From Alphaproteobacteria bacterium SO-S41 (lineage in GTDB: Bacteria > Pseudomonadota > Alphaproteobacteria > Micropepsales > Micropepsaceae): DNA of 64,000 bases. The DNA lies in the NCBI GenBank assembly GCA_019670725.1, contig AP024629.1:3844001-3908000 (forward strand), in the 5' to 3' direction. The notes below the pieces were generated by a model. That model was not told the DNA's origin, searched no databases, and saw only the letters and a program-made list of their open reading frames with translations. Of the stretch, positions 44,985 to 53,590 are shown in pieces. The number at the start of each line of letters is the position of its first letter. Within the stretch, counting starts at the first letter, position 1. Made by a program: the position numbers and the translations under genes.

Positions 44985-45966
44985 AGCCGCCGCCGAGCGC
45001 CATCAGGAAGATCGGCAGCTCGATCCACGAGTGCAGCGCCGCGGCGAGCGCGTAGGCGGAGCGCGCTTCGCCGAAGTCGATGGCGTAGAAGGCGGTCGAG
45101 GCGAGGCCGGCAACGGCCAGCAGTCCATAGAAGACCGGCCAGGACGGCCAGGGCGCGAGGCGGCCGTCGCGCGCGGCGCCGTGCTTCAGCAGACGCGGCA
45201 TCAGCGCGATGACCGCGACATAGTGCATGACCTGGGAGACGACGGCAGCCTGGAAGAGCGGGATGGCGTCGTCCAGCGCCATGCGCGAGGGCAGGAAGGA
45301 CTGGAGCGGCCGCAAGCCCGCGCCGAAGGCCGAGCCCGCCTGGGTGGCGTCATGGCTGAAAAGGGTGAGCGCGATCCAGTCGAGGCCGCCGAGCGCGACA
45401 AAAGCGGGCACGACGAAGAAGGGAATGCAGAGCAGCGCGATCGCCGGCAGGCGCTTGTGGCGCGGCAGGGCGTCGGCAACGAAGCCGAGCGGCGTCAGAT
45501 TGTGCAGCCAGGCCCAGATGAGGAAGGTCGCGAGCGGGTAATAGAGCGCCCCGAAGGCGACCAGCGCGGCGATGGCGAAGCCCAACAGCTTGAAGCGGCG
45601 CATGAAGAAGGCGGCGGCGAAGGCCAGCATCCCGCCGAGGATGAGCTCCAGCGGCCCGCTGAGCGAGCCGGAGAGGACGCCGTAGGTCCCAAGGACACGG
45701 ACCGTCGCGAGGCTGAGAAGGATGGCGCCGATGAGGCCCAGCGCCAGCCGCGAGGACCGGCCGGAAAACCGCTCGTCGCAATAGCGCATCTCGGCGACCA
45801 CATGCGGGATGCCGAAGAGCGCGATGAGCCAGACATAGGCGGCGAGCGGGGCGACCGCGACGGCGGCGCAACCCGCCAGCGCCGCGAGGCCGAAGGCGGC
45901 GGCCCAGACCGCGGGTTCGCGGGCCAGCGGCTGGTCAGGGGCGAAGTCGGGCGTCGCGGTTGTCAT
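44923..45966 (-). CDS. Polytopic membrane protein, possibly Brp/Blh-like
   Basis: This 347-residue integral membrane protein has about nine hydrophobic segments. Histidines sit near membrane ends in GIPHVVAEMRYCDERF, VMHYVAVIALMPRLL and LHSWIELPIFLMALG, an arrangement loosely like the Brp/Blh family of carotene dioxygenases (which have GLPHGxxD-type motifs). The match is partial, so I name no function. The ATG at 45966 has an AAGG Shine-Dalgarno. The stop lies inside the convergent gene at 44625, a 62-bp tail-to-tail overlap. Confidence 0.68.
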   Translation of the reverse strand: MTTATPDFAPDQPLAREPAVWAAAFGLAALAGCAAVAVAPLAAYVWLIALFGIPHVVAEMRYCDERFSGRSSRLALGLIGAILLSLATVRVLGTYGVLSGSLSGPLELILGGMLAFAAAFFMRRFKLLGFAIAALVAFGALYYPLATFLIWAWLHNLTPLGFVADALPRHKRLPAIALLCIPFFVVPAFVALGGLDWIALTLFSHDATQAGSAFGAGLRPLQSFLPSRMALDDAIPLFQAAVVSQVMHYVAVIALMPRLLKHGAARDGRLAPWPSWPVFYGLLAVAGLASTAFYAIDFGEARSAYALAAALHSWIELPIFLMALGGGFSLARPGSRTSQSLPAPTPH

Positions 45967-46106
45967 GGGCCTTGTTTCGCCCAAAAACCCGGCGGGATCG
46001 AGGCGGCAAATCGCGCGCCGAGCCTGCCTTTCCGGCCACCGGGCTTGCCCAAAGAAGCGAAACCGTCCAAAGGACGCGCAAGCGCCCCAAGCGCGCCCCC
46101 AAAAGA

Positions 46107-46859
46107 ATGGATCGTCGCCTCGTGTCCAATGGAACGTCCCCCACCCTGCCTTGGGTGATCGCTATCGTCGCCACCGCCATCGGCGCCGGCGCGCTCGGTT
46201 ATTTCGCCGGCAACTACACCGCGCCTGCCGCTGTCCCCGCCGCCGCCGCGCCGCAGAACCCGGCCGCCGCGGCGCAGAACGGCCAGCTGCCGCCGGGAAC
46301 GACGAGCGAGAAGATCGGCGACTGGGTGCTGTTCTGCCAGGACGCGCCCGACGGCAAAAAGGGCTGCTCGGCGACGCAGGACATCGCCAACCCGCAGGGC
46401 CAGATCGTGCTCAGCGTCATCGCCGGCTATGACGAGCAGGCGCAGCGGGCCTTCCTGGTGCGCGCGCCGCTTGGCATCAATCTCGGCGCCGGCCTCGAGT
46501 TCAACCTGCCCGGCGACAAGCCGGTGGCGTTCGAGTTCCTCGCCTGCGACCAGATGAGCTGCAACGCGATCCTGACCGTGCTGGACAAGAACTGGCCGAA
46601 GATGGAAGCGGCGAAGTCGTTCGAGCTGGCCTATACGCGCGGCGACGGTGTGCGCGTGCCGGCGACGATCTCGCTGACGGGCCTGACCGACTCGTTCGCC
46701 AAGATCGAGAAGCCCGTGCCGGTGGCCGCCCCCGCGGCGCCTGCCGAAGGTGCGGCGCCCGCGCCCGAGACGCCCGCCCCTGCCCCGGCGCCGGCCGAGA
46801 CCACCCCGCCGGCGCCCGCCGGTACGCCCGAGCCGACGCCGAAGCCGGCCCAGCCCTAA
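46107..46859 (+). CDS. IalB-family (invasion-associated locus B) protein
   Basis: This 250-residue exported protein has an N-terminal membrane anchor or signal (about 13-36) and a conserved IalB domain. The domain shows GDWVLFCQDAPDGKKGCSATQDI with paired cysteines, LVRAPLGINLGAGLEF, and FEFLACDQMSCNAIL. The C-terminal 45 residues are an Ala/Pro-rich linker without an anchor. IalB relates to Bartonella host-cell invasion, but the family is common in free-living alphaproteobacteria. The ATG at 46107 gives a clean signal; the longer frame upstream is Arg-rich and implausible. The amidase gene follows 20 bp downstream. Confidence 0.85.
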   Translation: MDRRLVSNGTSPTLPWVIAIVATAIGAGALGYFAGNYTAPAAVPAAAAPQNPAAAAQNGQLPPGTTSEKIGDWVLFCQDAPDGKKGCSATQDIANPQGQIVLSVIAGYDEQAQRAFLVRAPLGINLGAGLEFNLPGDKPVAFEFLACDQMSCNAILTVLDKNWPKMEAAKSFELAYTRGDGVRVPATISLTGLTDSFAKIEKPVPVAAPAAPAEGAAPAPETPAPAPAPAETTPPAPAGTPEPTPKPAQP

Positions 46860-46879
46860 CGCGGAACGAGGCCAATCCC

Positions 46880-47764
46880 ATGAGCGCGTTGATCGTCGCG
46901 GCAACGCAGATGGCGTGCTCGTGGGACGCCGCCCACAATATCGAGACCGGCGAGAAGCTGGTCCGTGAAGCGGCGGCCAAGGGCGCGAAGCTGATCCTGC
47001 TGCAGGAGCTCTTCGAGACGCCTTATTTCTGCAAGGACGTCGATTACAAATACATGCAGCTCGCGGCGCCCGTGGGCGAGAACAAGGCCGTGCAGCATTT
47101 CCAGAGCGTGGCGCGGGAGCTGGGCGTCGTGCTGCCCGTCAGCTTCTATGAGCGCGAGAACAACGCGCTCTATAATTCGCTGGCGATGATCGATGCCGAC
47201 GGCACGATGCTGGGCGTCTATCGCAAGTCGCACATTCCGGACGGCCCGGGCTATCACGAGAAGTTCTACTTCAACCCCGGCGATACCGGCTTTCCCGTGT
47301 GGGAGACCGCGGCGGGAAAGGTCGGCGCGCTCGTCTGCTGGGACCAGTGGTTCTCGGAGCCGGCGCGCATCCTGGCCCTGAAGGGCGCGGAGGTCATCGT
47401 CTATCCGACCGCGATCGGCTCGGAGCCGCAGGACCCGACGCTGCAGTCGAAAGACCATTGGCAGCGCACGATGCAGGGCCATTCGGCCGGCAACCTAGTG
47501 CCAGTGATCGCCTCGAACCGGATCGGCCGCGAGGTCGGCGAGAAGGCGGAGATCACGTTCTACGGCGCCTCGTTCATCACCGACGTGACGGGCGCGAAGA
47601 TCGCCGAGGCCGGCACGGACGAGACGGTCATCACCGCCACGCTGGACGTCGAAGCCAACCGCCGCGTGCGCCTCAACTGGGGCATCTTCCGCGACCGGCG
47701 GCCGGATCTATACGGCGAGCTGTTGAGCCTCGACGGCAAGCACCGGCACGCCAGCAAGCCGTAG
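46880..47764 (+). CDS. aguB: N-carbamoylputrescine amidase
   Basis: This 294-residue enzyme of the nitrilase superfamily turns N-carbamoylputrescine into putrescine in the agmatine route. The catalytic triad is seen in LLQELFETPYF (Glu), YRKSHIPDGPGY (Lys) and GALVCWDQWF (Cys). The end GIFRDRRPDLYGEL is typical of AguB. No agmatine deiminase (AguA) gene is nearby, so the local context does not confirm the pathway; the substrate rests on family resemblance. Confidence 0.9.
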   Translation: MSALIVAATQMACSWDAAHNIETGEKLVREAAAKGAKLILLQELFETPYFCKDVDYKYMQLAAPVGENKAVQHFQSVARELGVVLPVSFYERENNALYNSLAMIDADGTMLGVYRKSHIPDGPGYHEKFYFNPGDTGFPVWETAAGKVGALVCWDQWFSEPARILALKGAEVIVYPTAIGSEPQDPTLQSKDHWQRTMQGHSAGNLVPVIASNRIGREVGEKAEITFYGASFITDVTGAKIAEAGTDETVITATLDVEANRRVRLNWGIFRDRRPDLYGELLSLDGKHRHASKP

Positions 47765-47814
47765 CTCCGCTTACGTCCACGGCAAAGTCGCCGGATTGAC
47801 AGCGCCCCACCCCC

Positions 47815-48005
47815 GCCTCATAAGCCCCCCGCCGACAGTTCCAGCGCGAGCTGGATGAAAAGGGAACGCGGTTCAAAACCGCGGCTGCCCCCGCAACTGT
47901 AAGCGGTGAGCCGATGCTCCACCTCAGCCACTGGGCGCAAGCCTGGGAAGGCCGGAGCGAAGGCGACGACCCGCGAGCCAGGAGACCTGCTGTAGGCCGT
48001 CGTCC
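47815..48005 (+). promoter_or_regulatory. Cobalamin (B12) riboswitch
   Basis: The leader of the TonB receptor carries the classic elements: AAAGGGAACGCGG, GGCTGCCCCCGCAACTGTA with the conserved GCAACTGTAAGCGG block, CCACTGGG..GGCCTGGGAAGG-like segments, and GAGCCAGGAGACCTGC at the 3' end, closed by GACGAC/GTCGTC. Cobalamin binding should shut off expression of the transport operon downstream. The boundaries are approximate. Confidence 0.93.
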
Positions 48006-48046
48006 ACGCTGCGTCCGGGGTCGGTCGCGGCAGGCTGGGTCACTTG

Positions 48047-48081
48047 CCCGGGCGACATGTTTTGTCGCCAACCGGGAGGGG
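48047..48081 (+). promoter_or_regulatory. Hairpin sequestering the btuB Shine-Dalgarno
   Basis: CCCGGGCGACA (48047-48057) pairs with TGTCGC (48063-48068) and CCGGG (48072-48076). The Shine-Dalgarno GGGAGGGG (48074-48081) begins inside the 3' arm. No T tract follows. Translational control by the cobalamin riboswitch is the simplest reading. Confidence 0.6.
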
Positions 48082-48084
48082 CCC

Positions 48085-50004
48085 ATGCGCCGCGCCATCG
48101 TATCGTTCTGCTTGCTCACCACCAGTCTCGTTCCCTTCGCCCTTGCGGCGACGCCTGAAGAGGCGGACGAGGAAATCGTCGTCACCGGCGCCAGCCGCGT
48201 GGCGATCCGCGTCGACCAGTCGGGCAGCGCCGTCAGCGTGCTGACCGCCGGCGATCTGGAAGCGCGCCAGACGCGCTTCGTCTCCGACGTGCTGCGGGAG
48301 ATTCCCGGCGTCGCGATCAACCGCTCCGGCCCCGCCGGCGGCACGACGCAGCTGCGCCTGCGCGGCGCGGAAGGCAATCACACGCTCGTCGTCATTGACG
48401 GGATCGAGGTCAACGAGCCCTTCAACGGGGAGTTCGATTTCTCGGGCCTGATGGCCGATGACATCGAGCGGATCGAAGTGATCCGCGGCCAGCAGAGCGC
48501 GCTGTATGGCAGCGACGCGATCGGCGGCGTCGTGAACATCGTGACCCGCCGCGGCAACGGGCCGTTCAACGGCGCGGCGCGCCTGGAAGGTGGCTCGTTC
48601 GGGACCTTCGCGGGTCTCGCGCGCTTCGGTTACGGCGACGACAAGGTCGATGTCTCAGGCTCCTACGGCTATTACGACACGGACGGCACACCGACGGCGC
48701 GGACCGGCGCCGAAAACGACGGCTACGAGAACCAGACGTTGCGCTTCAAGGCCGATGCCGAACTCGCCAAGGGGTTCACGATCAGCCTCGCCGCACGCGC
48801 GGTAAATTCGAAGGGCGAGACCGACCCGCAGGACTTCACCTTCGGCTCGCCGACCCAGGGATTCGTCATCGACGGCGACGATACCTATAAGGAAGAGGCG
48901 CGCTACTGGCGCGCGGCCGCCAATCTCGATCTCTTCGACGGGATGTGGAAGCAGCAGCTTGAGGTGCAGGGCACGAATGTGGAGCGGCAGAGCTTTTCAG
49001 GCGGGTTCGAATCCTTCTCGCCCAAGGGCGAGCGGCTGAAGTTCGGCTATCAGTCGAGCCTCTTCTTCGGCGAAGGCGACCGCCAGCAGCGCCTCACCTT
49101 CGCCTTCGACCATGAGAAAGAAACCTATCTGAACCGTCCCGTCGGCGGCTTCGTCAGCACGGCGAACAACGAGCGCGAGCTGACCACCAACGGCTATGTG
49201 CTGGAATATGGTGGCAGCTTCGGGGCGCTGGATCTCGGCGCCGCGGTCCGCCACGATGAGAATGACGGGTTCGACGATGCGACGACGTGGCGCGCGACCG
49301 CCTCGTACCGCATCTCCGATTGGGGCACGCGCCTGCGCGCCCGGGCTGGCACGGGCGTCAAGAATCCGACCAATTTCGAGCTGTTTGGCTATGACCCCGG
49401 CACGTTCATCGGCAATGCCGCGCTGAAGCCGGAACAGTCCGAGGGCTGGGAAGTCGGCTTCGACCAGGCATTCCTGGACGGCAAGGCGCTGATCGCCGTC
49501 ACCTATTTCAACTCGCGCCTGACGGACGAGATCACGACGCTGTTCACGCCGAGCTTTGAATCAACGCCGGTGAACCTCGCCACCGACAGCGTGCAGCGCG
49601 GCATCGAGGTCGAGCTGCATGCCGAGCTGACCGACCAGCTGTCGCTGACGGCGGCCTATACCTATCTCCACGCGCGCCAGGACGGCGTCGAGGAGGTGCG
49701 GCGGCCGCCCAATACCGCGAGCGTCAATCTGACCTATGCCTTTGCCGGCGATCGCGGCCTGATCGATCTCGGCGTGCGCTACAACGGCGAGATGACGGAC
49801 AGCGAGTTCATCTTCGCGACGCCGGCTGATGTCGTGACGTTGGAGTCGTTCACGCTGGTGAACCTGTCGGCGTCGTACAAAATCTATGACGGCGTCGAGA
49901 TCTTCGCGCGCGGCGAAAACCTGCTCGACGAGAAGTACGAGGAAGTTTTCTCGTATGTCGGCCAGGGCGCGGCGGGTTATGCCGGCATGAAGGTCAGCTT
50001 CTGA
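48085..50004 (+). CDS. btuB: TonB-dependent cobalamin receptor, BtuB type
   Basis: This 639-residue outer-membrane receptor has a signal peptide (RRAIVSFCLLTTSLVPFALA) ending near residue 20. The TonB box region EEIVVTGASR is followed by a plug domain (IPGVAINRSG, LRLRGAEGNHTLVVIDGIEVN, IEVIRGQQSALYGSDAIGGVVNIVTRRG) and a beta barrel ending in Phe (KVSF). The cobalamin riboswitch just upstream and the FCD importer just downstream support vitamin B12 or corrinoid uptake. The ATG at 48085 has an excellent Shine-Dalgarno; longer frames run into the riboswitch. Confidence 0.93.
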   Translation: MRRAIVSFCLLTTSLVPFALAATPEEADEEIVVTGASRVAIRVDQSGSAVSVLTAGDLEARQTRFVSDVLREIPGVAINRSGPAGGTTQLRLRGAEGNHTLVVIDGIEVNEPFNGEFDFSGLMADDIERIEVIRGQQSALYGSDAIGGVVNIVTRRGNGPFNGAARLEGGSFGTFAGLARFGYGDDKVDVSGSYGYYDTDGTPTARTGAENDGYENQTLRFKADAELAKGFTISLAARAVNSKGETDPQDFTFGSPTQGFVIDGDDTYKEEARYWRAAANLDLFDGMWKQQLEVQGTNVERQSFSGGFESFSPKGERLKFGYQSSLFFGEGDRQQRLTFAFDHEKETYLNRPVGGFVSTANNERELTTNGYVLEYGGSFGALDLGAAVRHDENDGFDDATTWRATASYRISDWGTRLRARAGTGVKNPTNFELFGYDPGTFIGNAALKPEQSEGWEVGFDQAFLDGKALIAVTYFNSRLTDEITTLFTPSFESTPVNLATDSVQRGIEVELHAELTDQLSLTAAYTYLHARQDGVEEVRRPPNTASVNLTYAFAGDRGLIDLGVRYNGEMTDSEFIFATPADVVTLESFTLVNLSASYKIYDGVEIFARGENLLDEKYEEVFSYVGQGAAGYAGMKVSF

Positions 50005-50006
50005 CG

Positions 50007-50966
50007 ATGCGCGGCGCGCTTGCCCTCCTGTCATCCCGGACGAGACCGCCGTCAGGCGTTCGAGAGCCGGGACCCAAGGGCGGCGAGCGCCTACGCTCGA
50101 TCACCTGGGTCCCGGCTCTCCGCTGCGCTGCGGCCGGGATGACGGTGTGGGGGGCGGTGTTTGGTATCGTTCCGTCACTTGCGGCGGATGCGCCGCGGCG
50201 TGTGGCATCCATCAATCTGTGTACGGATGAGCTGGCTTTGCTTCTGGCGAAGCCGGGCCAGCTCGTTTCCGTTTCGGCGCTGGCGCATGATCCGGTGGAG
50301 AGCGCCTACTCCGCGTTGGCCAGGGATATTCCGGAAAATCGCGGGACGGCGGAGGAGATCATCCCGCTGCGCGCCGATCTGATCCTCGCGGGCACCTATA
50401 CGACGCGGACTACGGTCGGCCTGCTGAAGGAGATGGGCTGGAACGTGCTGGAGATCGCGCCGGCGGCTGATCTAGACGGGTCGAAGACGGTGATCCGGCA
50501 GGTGGCGGCGGCGCTGGGCACGCCCGAGCGCGCCGAGGCGATCATCTCGGAATTGGATAAGCGCATTGCCACGGCGTCACGGCGCATCGCGGCGGTGGGC
50601 GCGCCGCAGAAGGCGGTGCTGTTCCGCCCCGGCGAAGGGATTGCGGGCGTGGCGTCGATGCAGGGCTCGCTGCTGGAGGCACTGGGTATCGGGAATATCG
50701 CCGGCATTTACGGCGTGCGGGAATGGGCCGAGATGCCGCTGGAAGAATTCGTGCAGTTGAAGCCGGACCTGATTGTCTCGGCGACCGCGGCCTATGGCGC
50801 GTCGATCCATGCGGAGTTCGCGCGGCATCCGGCGTTCGTGGGTTCGAAGGTGCCGCGGATCGATTACCCTGCCGTGCTGACGCGCTGCGGCTCGCCTTCG
50901 ATGGCGGATGCGGCCGAGTTGATCGCCGACGGGATCGTGGCGCTGCATGGGAGCGCGGCGCGGTGA
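50007..50966 (+). CDS. btuF: Cobalamin-binding periplasmic protein, BtuF type, with repeat in leader
   Basis: This is an ABC-importer binding protein of the vitamin B12/Fe-siderophore class, 319 residues from the ATG at 50007. The mature part starts RRVASINLCTDELALLLA and includes EEIIPLRADLILAG. Residues 9-45 are encoded by a 114-bp palindromic repeat (50030-50143) that splits the signal peptide, leaving MRGALALL before it and WGAVFGIVPSLAADA after it. An alternative start at ATG 50139 skips the repeat but gives a signal lacking positive charges. Either export is impaired or translation starts internally. It is the second gene of the B12 uptake operon and overlaps btuC by four bases. Confidence 0.88.
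   Translation: MRGALALLSSRTRPPSGVREPGPKGGERLRSITWVPALRCAAAGMTVWGAVFGIVPSLAADAPRRVASINLCTDELALLLAKPGQLVSVSALAHDPVESAYSALARDIPENRGTAEEIIPLRADLILAGTYTTRTTVGLLKEMGWNVLEIAPAADLDGSKTVIRQVAAALGTPERAEAIISELDKRIATASRRIAAVGAPQKAVLFRPGEGIAGVASMQGSLLEALGIGNIAGIYGVREWAEMPLEEFVQLKPDLIVSATAAYGASIHAEFARHPAFVGSKVPRIDYPAVLTRCGSPSMADAAELIADGIVALHGSAAR
50030..50143. repeat. In-frame palindromic element (family C) inside btuF
   Basis: The outer arms GTCATCCCGG (50030-50039) and CCGGGATGAC (50134-50143) and the inner arms GAGAGCCGGGACCCA (50062-50076) and TGGGTCCCGGCTCTC (50106-50120) are perfect inverted repeats. The element is 114 bp, a multiple of three, and contains no stop in the btuF frame. It resembles Rickettsia-type palindromic elements found inside genes. 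Confidence 0.85.
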
Positions 50967-51949
50967 GGGGCGCGGGTGTTTACCTAGTGCTGGGGCTGGC
51001 CGTGCTGGTGGGCGCGGCGCTGTCGCTGACCGTGACGCGGTCGGGCCTGCCTCTGATGCATGACCTCTGGGATTTGTGGGACACCGATCCGGAGAGCGCC
51101 GGGCTGATCCTGTGGCAGCTCCGCGTGCCGCGAATGCTGCTCGCCATCCTGATCGGCGGGGCGCTGGGGATTTCGGGCGCGGCGCTGCAGGGGCTGCTGC
51201 GCAATCCACTGGCCGAGCCGGGGATCACCGGCGCATCGGCGGGCGCGGCGTTCTGCGCGATCCTCGCCTTCTATTTCGGGTTTGCGGATGATTTTCCACT
51301 GGCGCTGCCACTGGCGGGGATTGCGGGCGCGCTGATCGCTGTGACGCTGCTTTATGTCGCCGCGGGGCGCGGGGCGCCGACGCTGACGCTGATCCTGGCA
51401 GGCGTCGCGATTTCGGCGATTGCGGGGGCGCTGTCGTCGCTGGCGCTGAACCTCGCGCCCAGCCCCTATGCGGCGATCGAGATTGTGTTCTGGTCGCTGG
51501 GCTCACTGACCGACCGGTCGATGACGCATGTGCTGCTCGCCGCGCCGTTCATCGTGGTGGGGGCGGCGATGATTTTGACGGCGGGGCGCGGGCTCGATGC
51601 GCTGACGCTGGGCGAGGAAGCGGCCGAGGCGATGGGCGCGCATCTGACGCGGACGCGGTTTCTGGTCGTGGTGGGCACGGGGCTCGCGGTCGGGGCGTCG
51701 GTGTCGGTGTCGGGCGTCATCGGCTTCATCGGCCTCGTCGCGCCGCATCTGCTGCGGCCGTTCCTGGGGCACCGGCCGGCGGCGCTGTTGCCGGCCTCGT
51801 TCCTGGGCGGGGCGGCGTTGCTGCTCTTCGCCGATGCAATCGCGCGCTATCTGTCGCCAGGGCCGGAGCTGAAGATCGGCGTCGTCACCGCGTTGGTCGG
51901 CGCGCCGTTCTTCCTGTGGGCGGTGTTCGCCAGCCGGAGGGACGCGTGA
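50963..51949 (+). CDS. btuC: Cobalamin ABC permease, BtuC/FecCD type
   Basis: This 328-residue inner-membrane permease has about nine to ten helices. FecCD-family marks are LRVPRMLLAILIGGALGISGAALQGLLRNPLAEPGITG, SLGSLTDRS, and the SGVIGFIGLVAPHLLRP block that docks with the ATPase. The GTG at 50963 overlaps the btuF stop; the upstream open frame is a shadow. It moves cobalamin from BtuF into the cytoplasm with the BtuD ATPase encoded next. Confidence 0.93.
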   Translation: MRGAGVYLVLGLAVLVGAALSLTVTRSGLPLMHDLWDLWDTDPESAGLILWQLRVPRMLLAILIGGALGISGAALQGLLRNPLAEPGITGASAGAAFCAILAFYFGFADDFPLALPLAGIAGALIAVTLLYVAAGRGAPTLTLILAGVAISAIAGALSSLALNLAPSPYAAIEIVFWSLGSLTDRSMTHVLLAAPFIVVGAAMILTAGRGLDALTLGEEAAEAMGAHLTRTRFLVVVGTGLAVGASVSVSGVIGFIGLVAPHLLRPFLGHRPAALLPASFLGGAALLLFADAIARYLSPGPELKIGVVTALVGAPFFLWAVFASRRDA

Positions 51950-52695
51950 GTCTCGCGGCTGAAAACCTGCGCGTGATGCGCGGCCCTCGCCCGGTGCTGG
52001 ACGGCGTGTCGCTGGCGCTGACGCCGGGCGCGTTGACGGCGATCCTGGGACCGAACGGCGCCGGCAAGACGACGCTGGTGCGCGCGCTCGCGGGCGTGCT
52101 GACGCCGCAGAGCGGGCGCGTGACGCTGGACGGCACGGCGCTGGCGGCGATTGCGCCGGATGCGCGCGCGGGCCGCATCGCCTATCTGCCACAGGGGCGC
52201 GATGCGGCGTGGAACATGCGGGCGGCGGATGTGGTGGCGCTGGGTCGGTTCCATGCGCAGCGCCTGCTGCGGCCGTTATCGGACGACGACCGGCGCGCGA
52301 TCGCGCGGGCGATGGTGGAGGCCGATGTCGTGGGCCTCGCCGAGCGGGGCGTGAAGACGCTGTCGGGCGGCGAGTTCGCGCGGGTGCTGCTGGCGCGCGC
52401 ACTGGCGGTGGAAGCGCCGGTGATGTTGGCGGACGAGCCGGTGGCTGGGCTGGACCCCGCGCATCAACTGCGTGTCATGGCGGCGTTGCAGGCGCGGGCG
52501 CGCGAGGGTGTGGCGGCGGCGATCGTGATGCACGACCTAACGCTGGCCGCGCAGTTCTGCGACAGGATCGTGCTGCTCGCCGACGGCCGCATCGCCGCGG
52601 ACGGGACGCCGGACGCGGTGCTGACGGAGGAGATTCTGTTCGGGGTCTACGGTGTCAGGCTGACCCGCGGCGCGGGGTTCGGGCCGGCGGTTTAG
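51946..52695 (+). CDS. btuD: Cobalamin ABC transporter ATPase, BtuD type
   Basis: This 249-residue ATPase has Walker A GPNGAGKTT near residues 33-41, Q-loop YLPQGR, signature LSGGEFARVLLARAL, Walker B MLADEPVAGLDPAH and switch His in VMHDLTLAAQF. The GTG at 51946 overlaps the btuC stop by four bases. It completes btuBFCD, encoded as one riboswitch-controlled unit. A family A palindromic repeat follows the stop. Confidence 0.93.
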   Translation: MSLAAENLRVMRGPRPVLDGVSLALTPGALTAILGPNGAGKTTLVRALAGVLTPQSGRVTLDGTALAAIAPDARAGRIAYLPQGRDAAWNMRAADVVALGRFHAQRLLRPLSDDDRRAIARAMVEADVVGLAERGVKTLSGGEFARVLLARALAVEAPVMLADEPVAGLDPAHQLRVMAALQARAREGVAAAIVMHDLTLAAQFCDRIVLLADGRIAADGTPDAVLTEEILFGVYGVRLTRGAGFGPAV

Positions 52696-52716
52696 GCCTA
52701 ACGAGAAAGACTCAGG

Positions 52717-52764
52717 CATGGGTCCTCGGGTTCCGGCGCCTGCGGCGGCGGCCCCGAGGATGAC
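52717..52764. repeat. Palindromic intergenic repeat, family A, copy 2
   Basis: CATGGGTCCTCGGGTT, a GC-rich core and CCCCGAGGATGAC form an imperfect palindrome between convergent btuD and the enoyl-CoA hydratase. It repeats the element at 21591-21634. Both copies follow a GTTTAG stop, with further similarity (GGCCT) just after it. Confidence 0.65.
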
Positions 52765-52774
52765 ATGCGTGGAG

Positions 52775-53590
52775 TTAGTCCGCGTAGGTTGCCGTGCGCT
52801 TTTGCAAGTTGGAGAGGATGGCTTCGACCTGGTTGGGGCTGCCGATGAGTTTGATCTGTTCGTCGGATTCGGCCTGGAGCACGTCGCGTACGCTGCCCAA
52901 CGCGGCGAGCTTGAAGATGCGCTTGTTGGCGCGGATGGCATCCGGGTTCTTGTCGGCGATTTCGCGGGCGAGCTTGAAAGCTTCGGCGCGGGGGTCGTCG
53001 CAGACGCGGGTGGCGAAACCGTATTCATAGGCTTCGACGCCGGTGAAGATGCGCGCGGTGTAGGTGAGTTCGCGGATAATGTCCTCGCGGGCGAGGTGGC
53101 GCATCAGGGGAAAGCCCGCCATGTCGGGCACGAGGCCCCATTTGGCTTCCATGATCGAGAGCTTGGTATCCGGCGCGGTGTAGCGGATGTCAGCGCCCAG
53201 CATGATCTGAAAGCCGCCGCCGAAGGCAACGCCGTGGACCGCGGCGATGACGGGCACCGGCACGTCGCGCCAGACCATGGCGGTGTATTGCGCGCGGTTG
53301 GAGTCGCCATGGCTGCGCTCGCCCAGCGAACCGCCGGTGGAGCTTTCGCCGGACGCGCGCGAGCCGTCAGCCATTTTGCCGAAATTGGAGGCGTCGAGGC
53401 CGGCGCAGAAGGCGCGGCCTTCGCCGGAGAGGACGACGGCGCGCAGGCCCTTTTCGGTCTTCAGCCGCTCGCCGGCGGCGAGGATGGCGTCGAACTGCGC
53501 GGGGTCGAGCGCGTTCATCTTTTCGGGCCGGTTGAAGCGGACGTCGGCGACGCCGTTTTCAATGTGAATGGTGACGCGTTCTTCGCTCAT
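52775..53590 (-). CDS. Enoyl-CoA hydratase/isomerase family protein
   Basis: This 271-residue crotonase-fold protein probably acts in fatty-acid or CoA-thioester breakdown. Conserved blocks are FNRPEKMNALD, SGEGRAFCAGLD (oxyanion hole) and AAVHGVAFGGGFQI. The catalytic-acid position in LSIMEAKWGLVPDMAG fits a crotonase but may not be a classical hydratase. Its ATG at 53590 overlaps the SDR stop by one base (TGATG), so both are cotranscribed. Confidence 0.88.
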   Translation of the reverse strand: MSEERVTIHIENGVADVRFNRPEKMNALDPAQFDAILAAGERLKTEKGLRAVVLSGEGRAFCAGLDASNFGKMADGSRASGESSTGGSLGERSHGDSNRAQYTAMVWRDVPVPVIAAVHGVAFGGGFQIMLGADIRYTAPDTKLSIMEAKWGLVPDMAGFPLMRHLAREDIIRELTYTARIFTGVEAYEYGFATRVCDDPRAEAFKLAREIADKNPDAIRANKRIFKLAALGSVRDVLQAESDEQIKLIGSPNQVEAILSNLQKRTATYAD

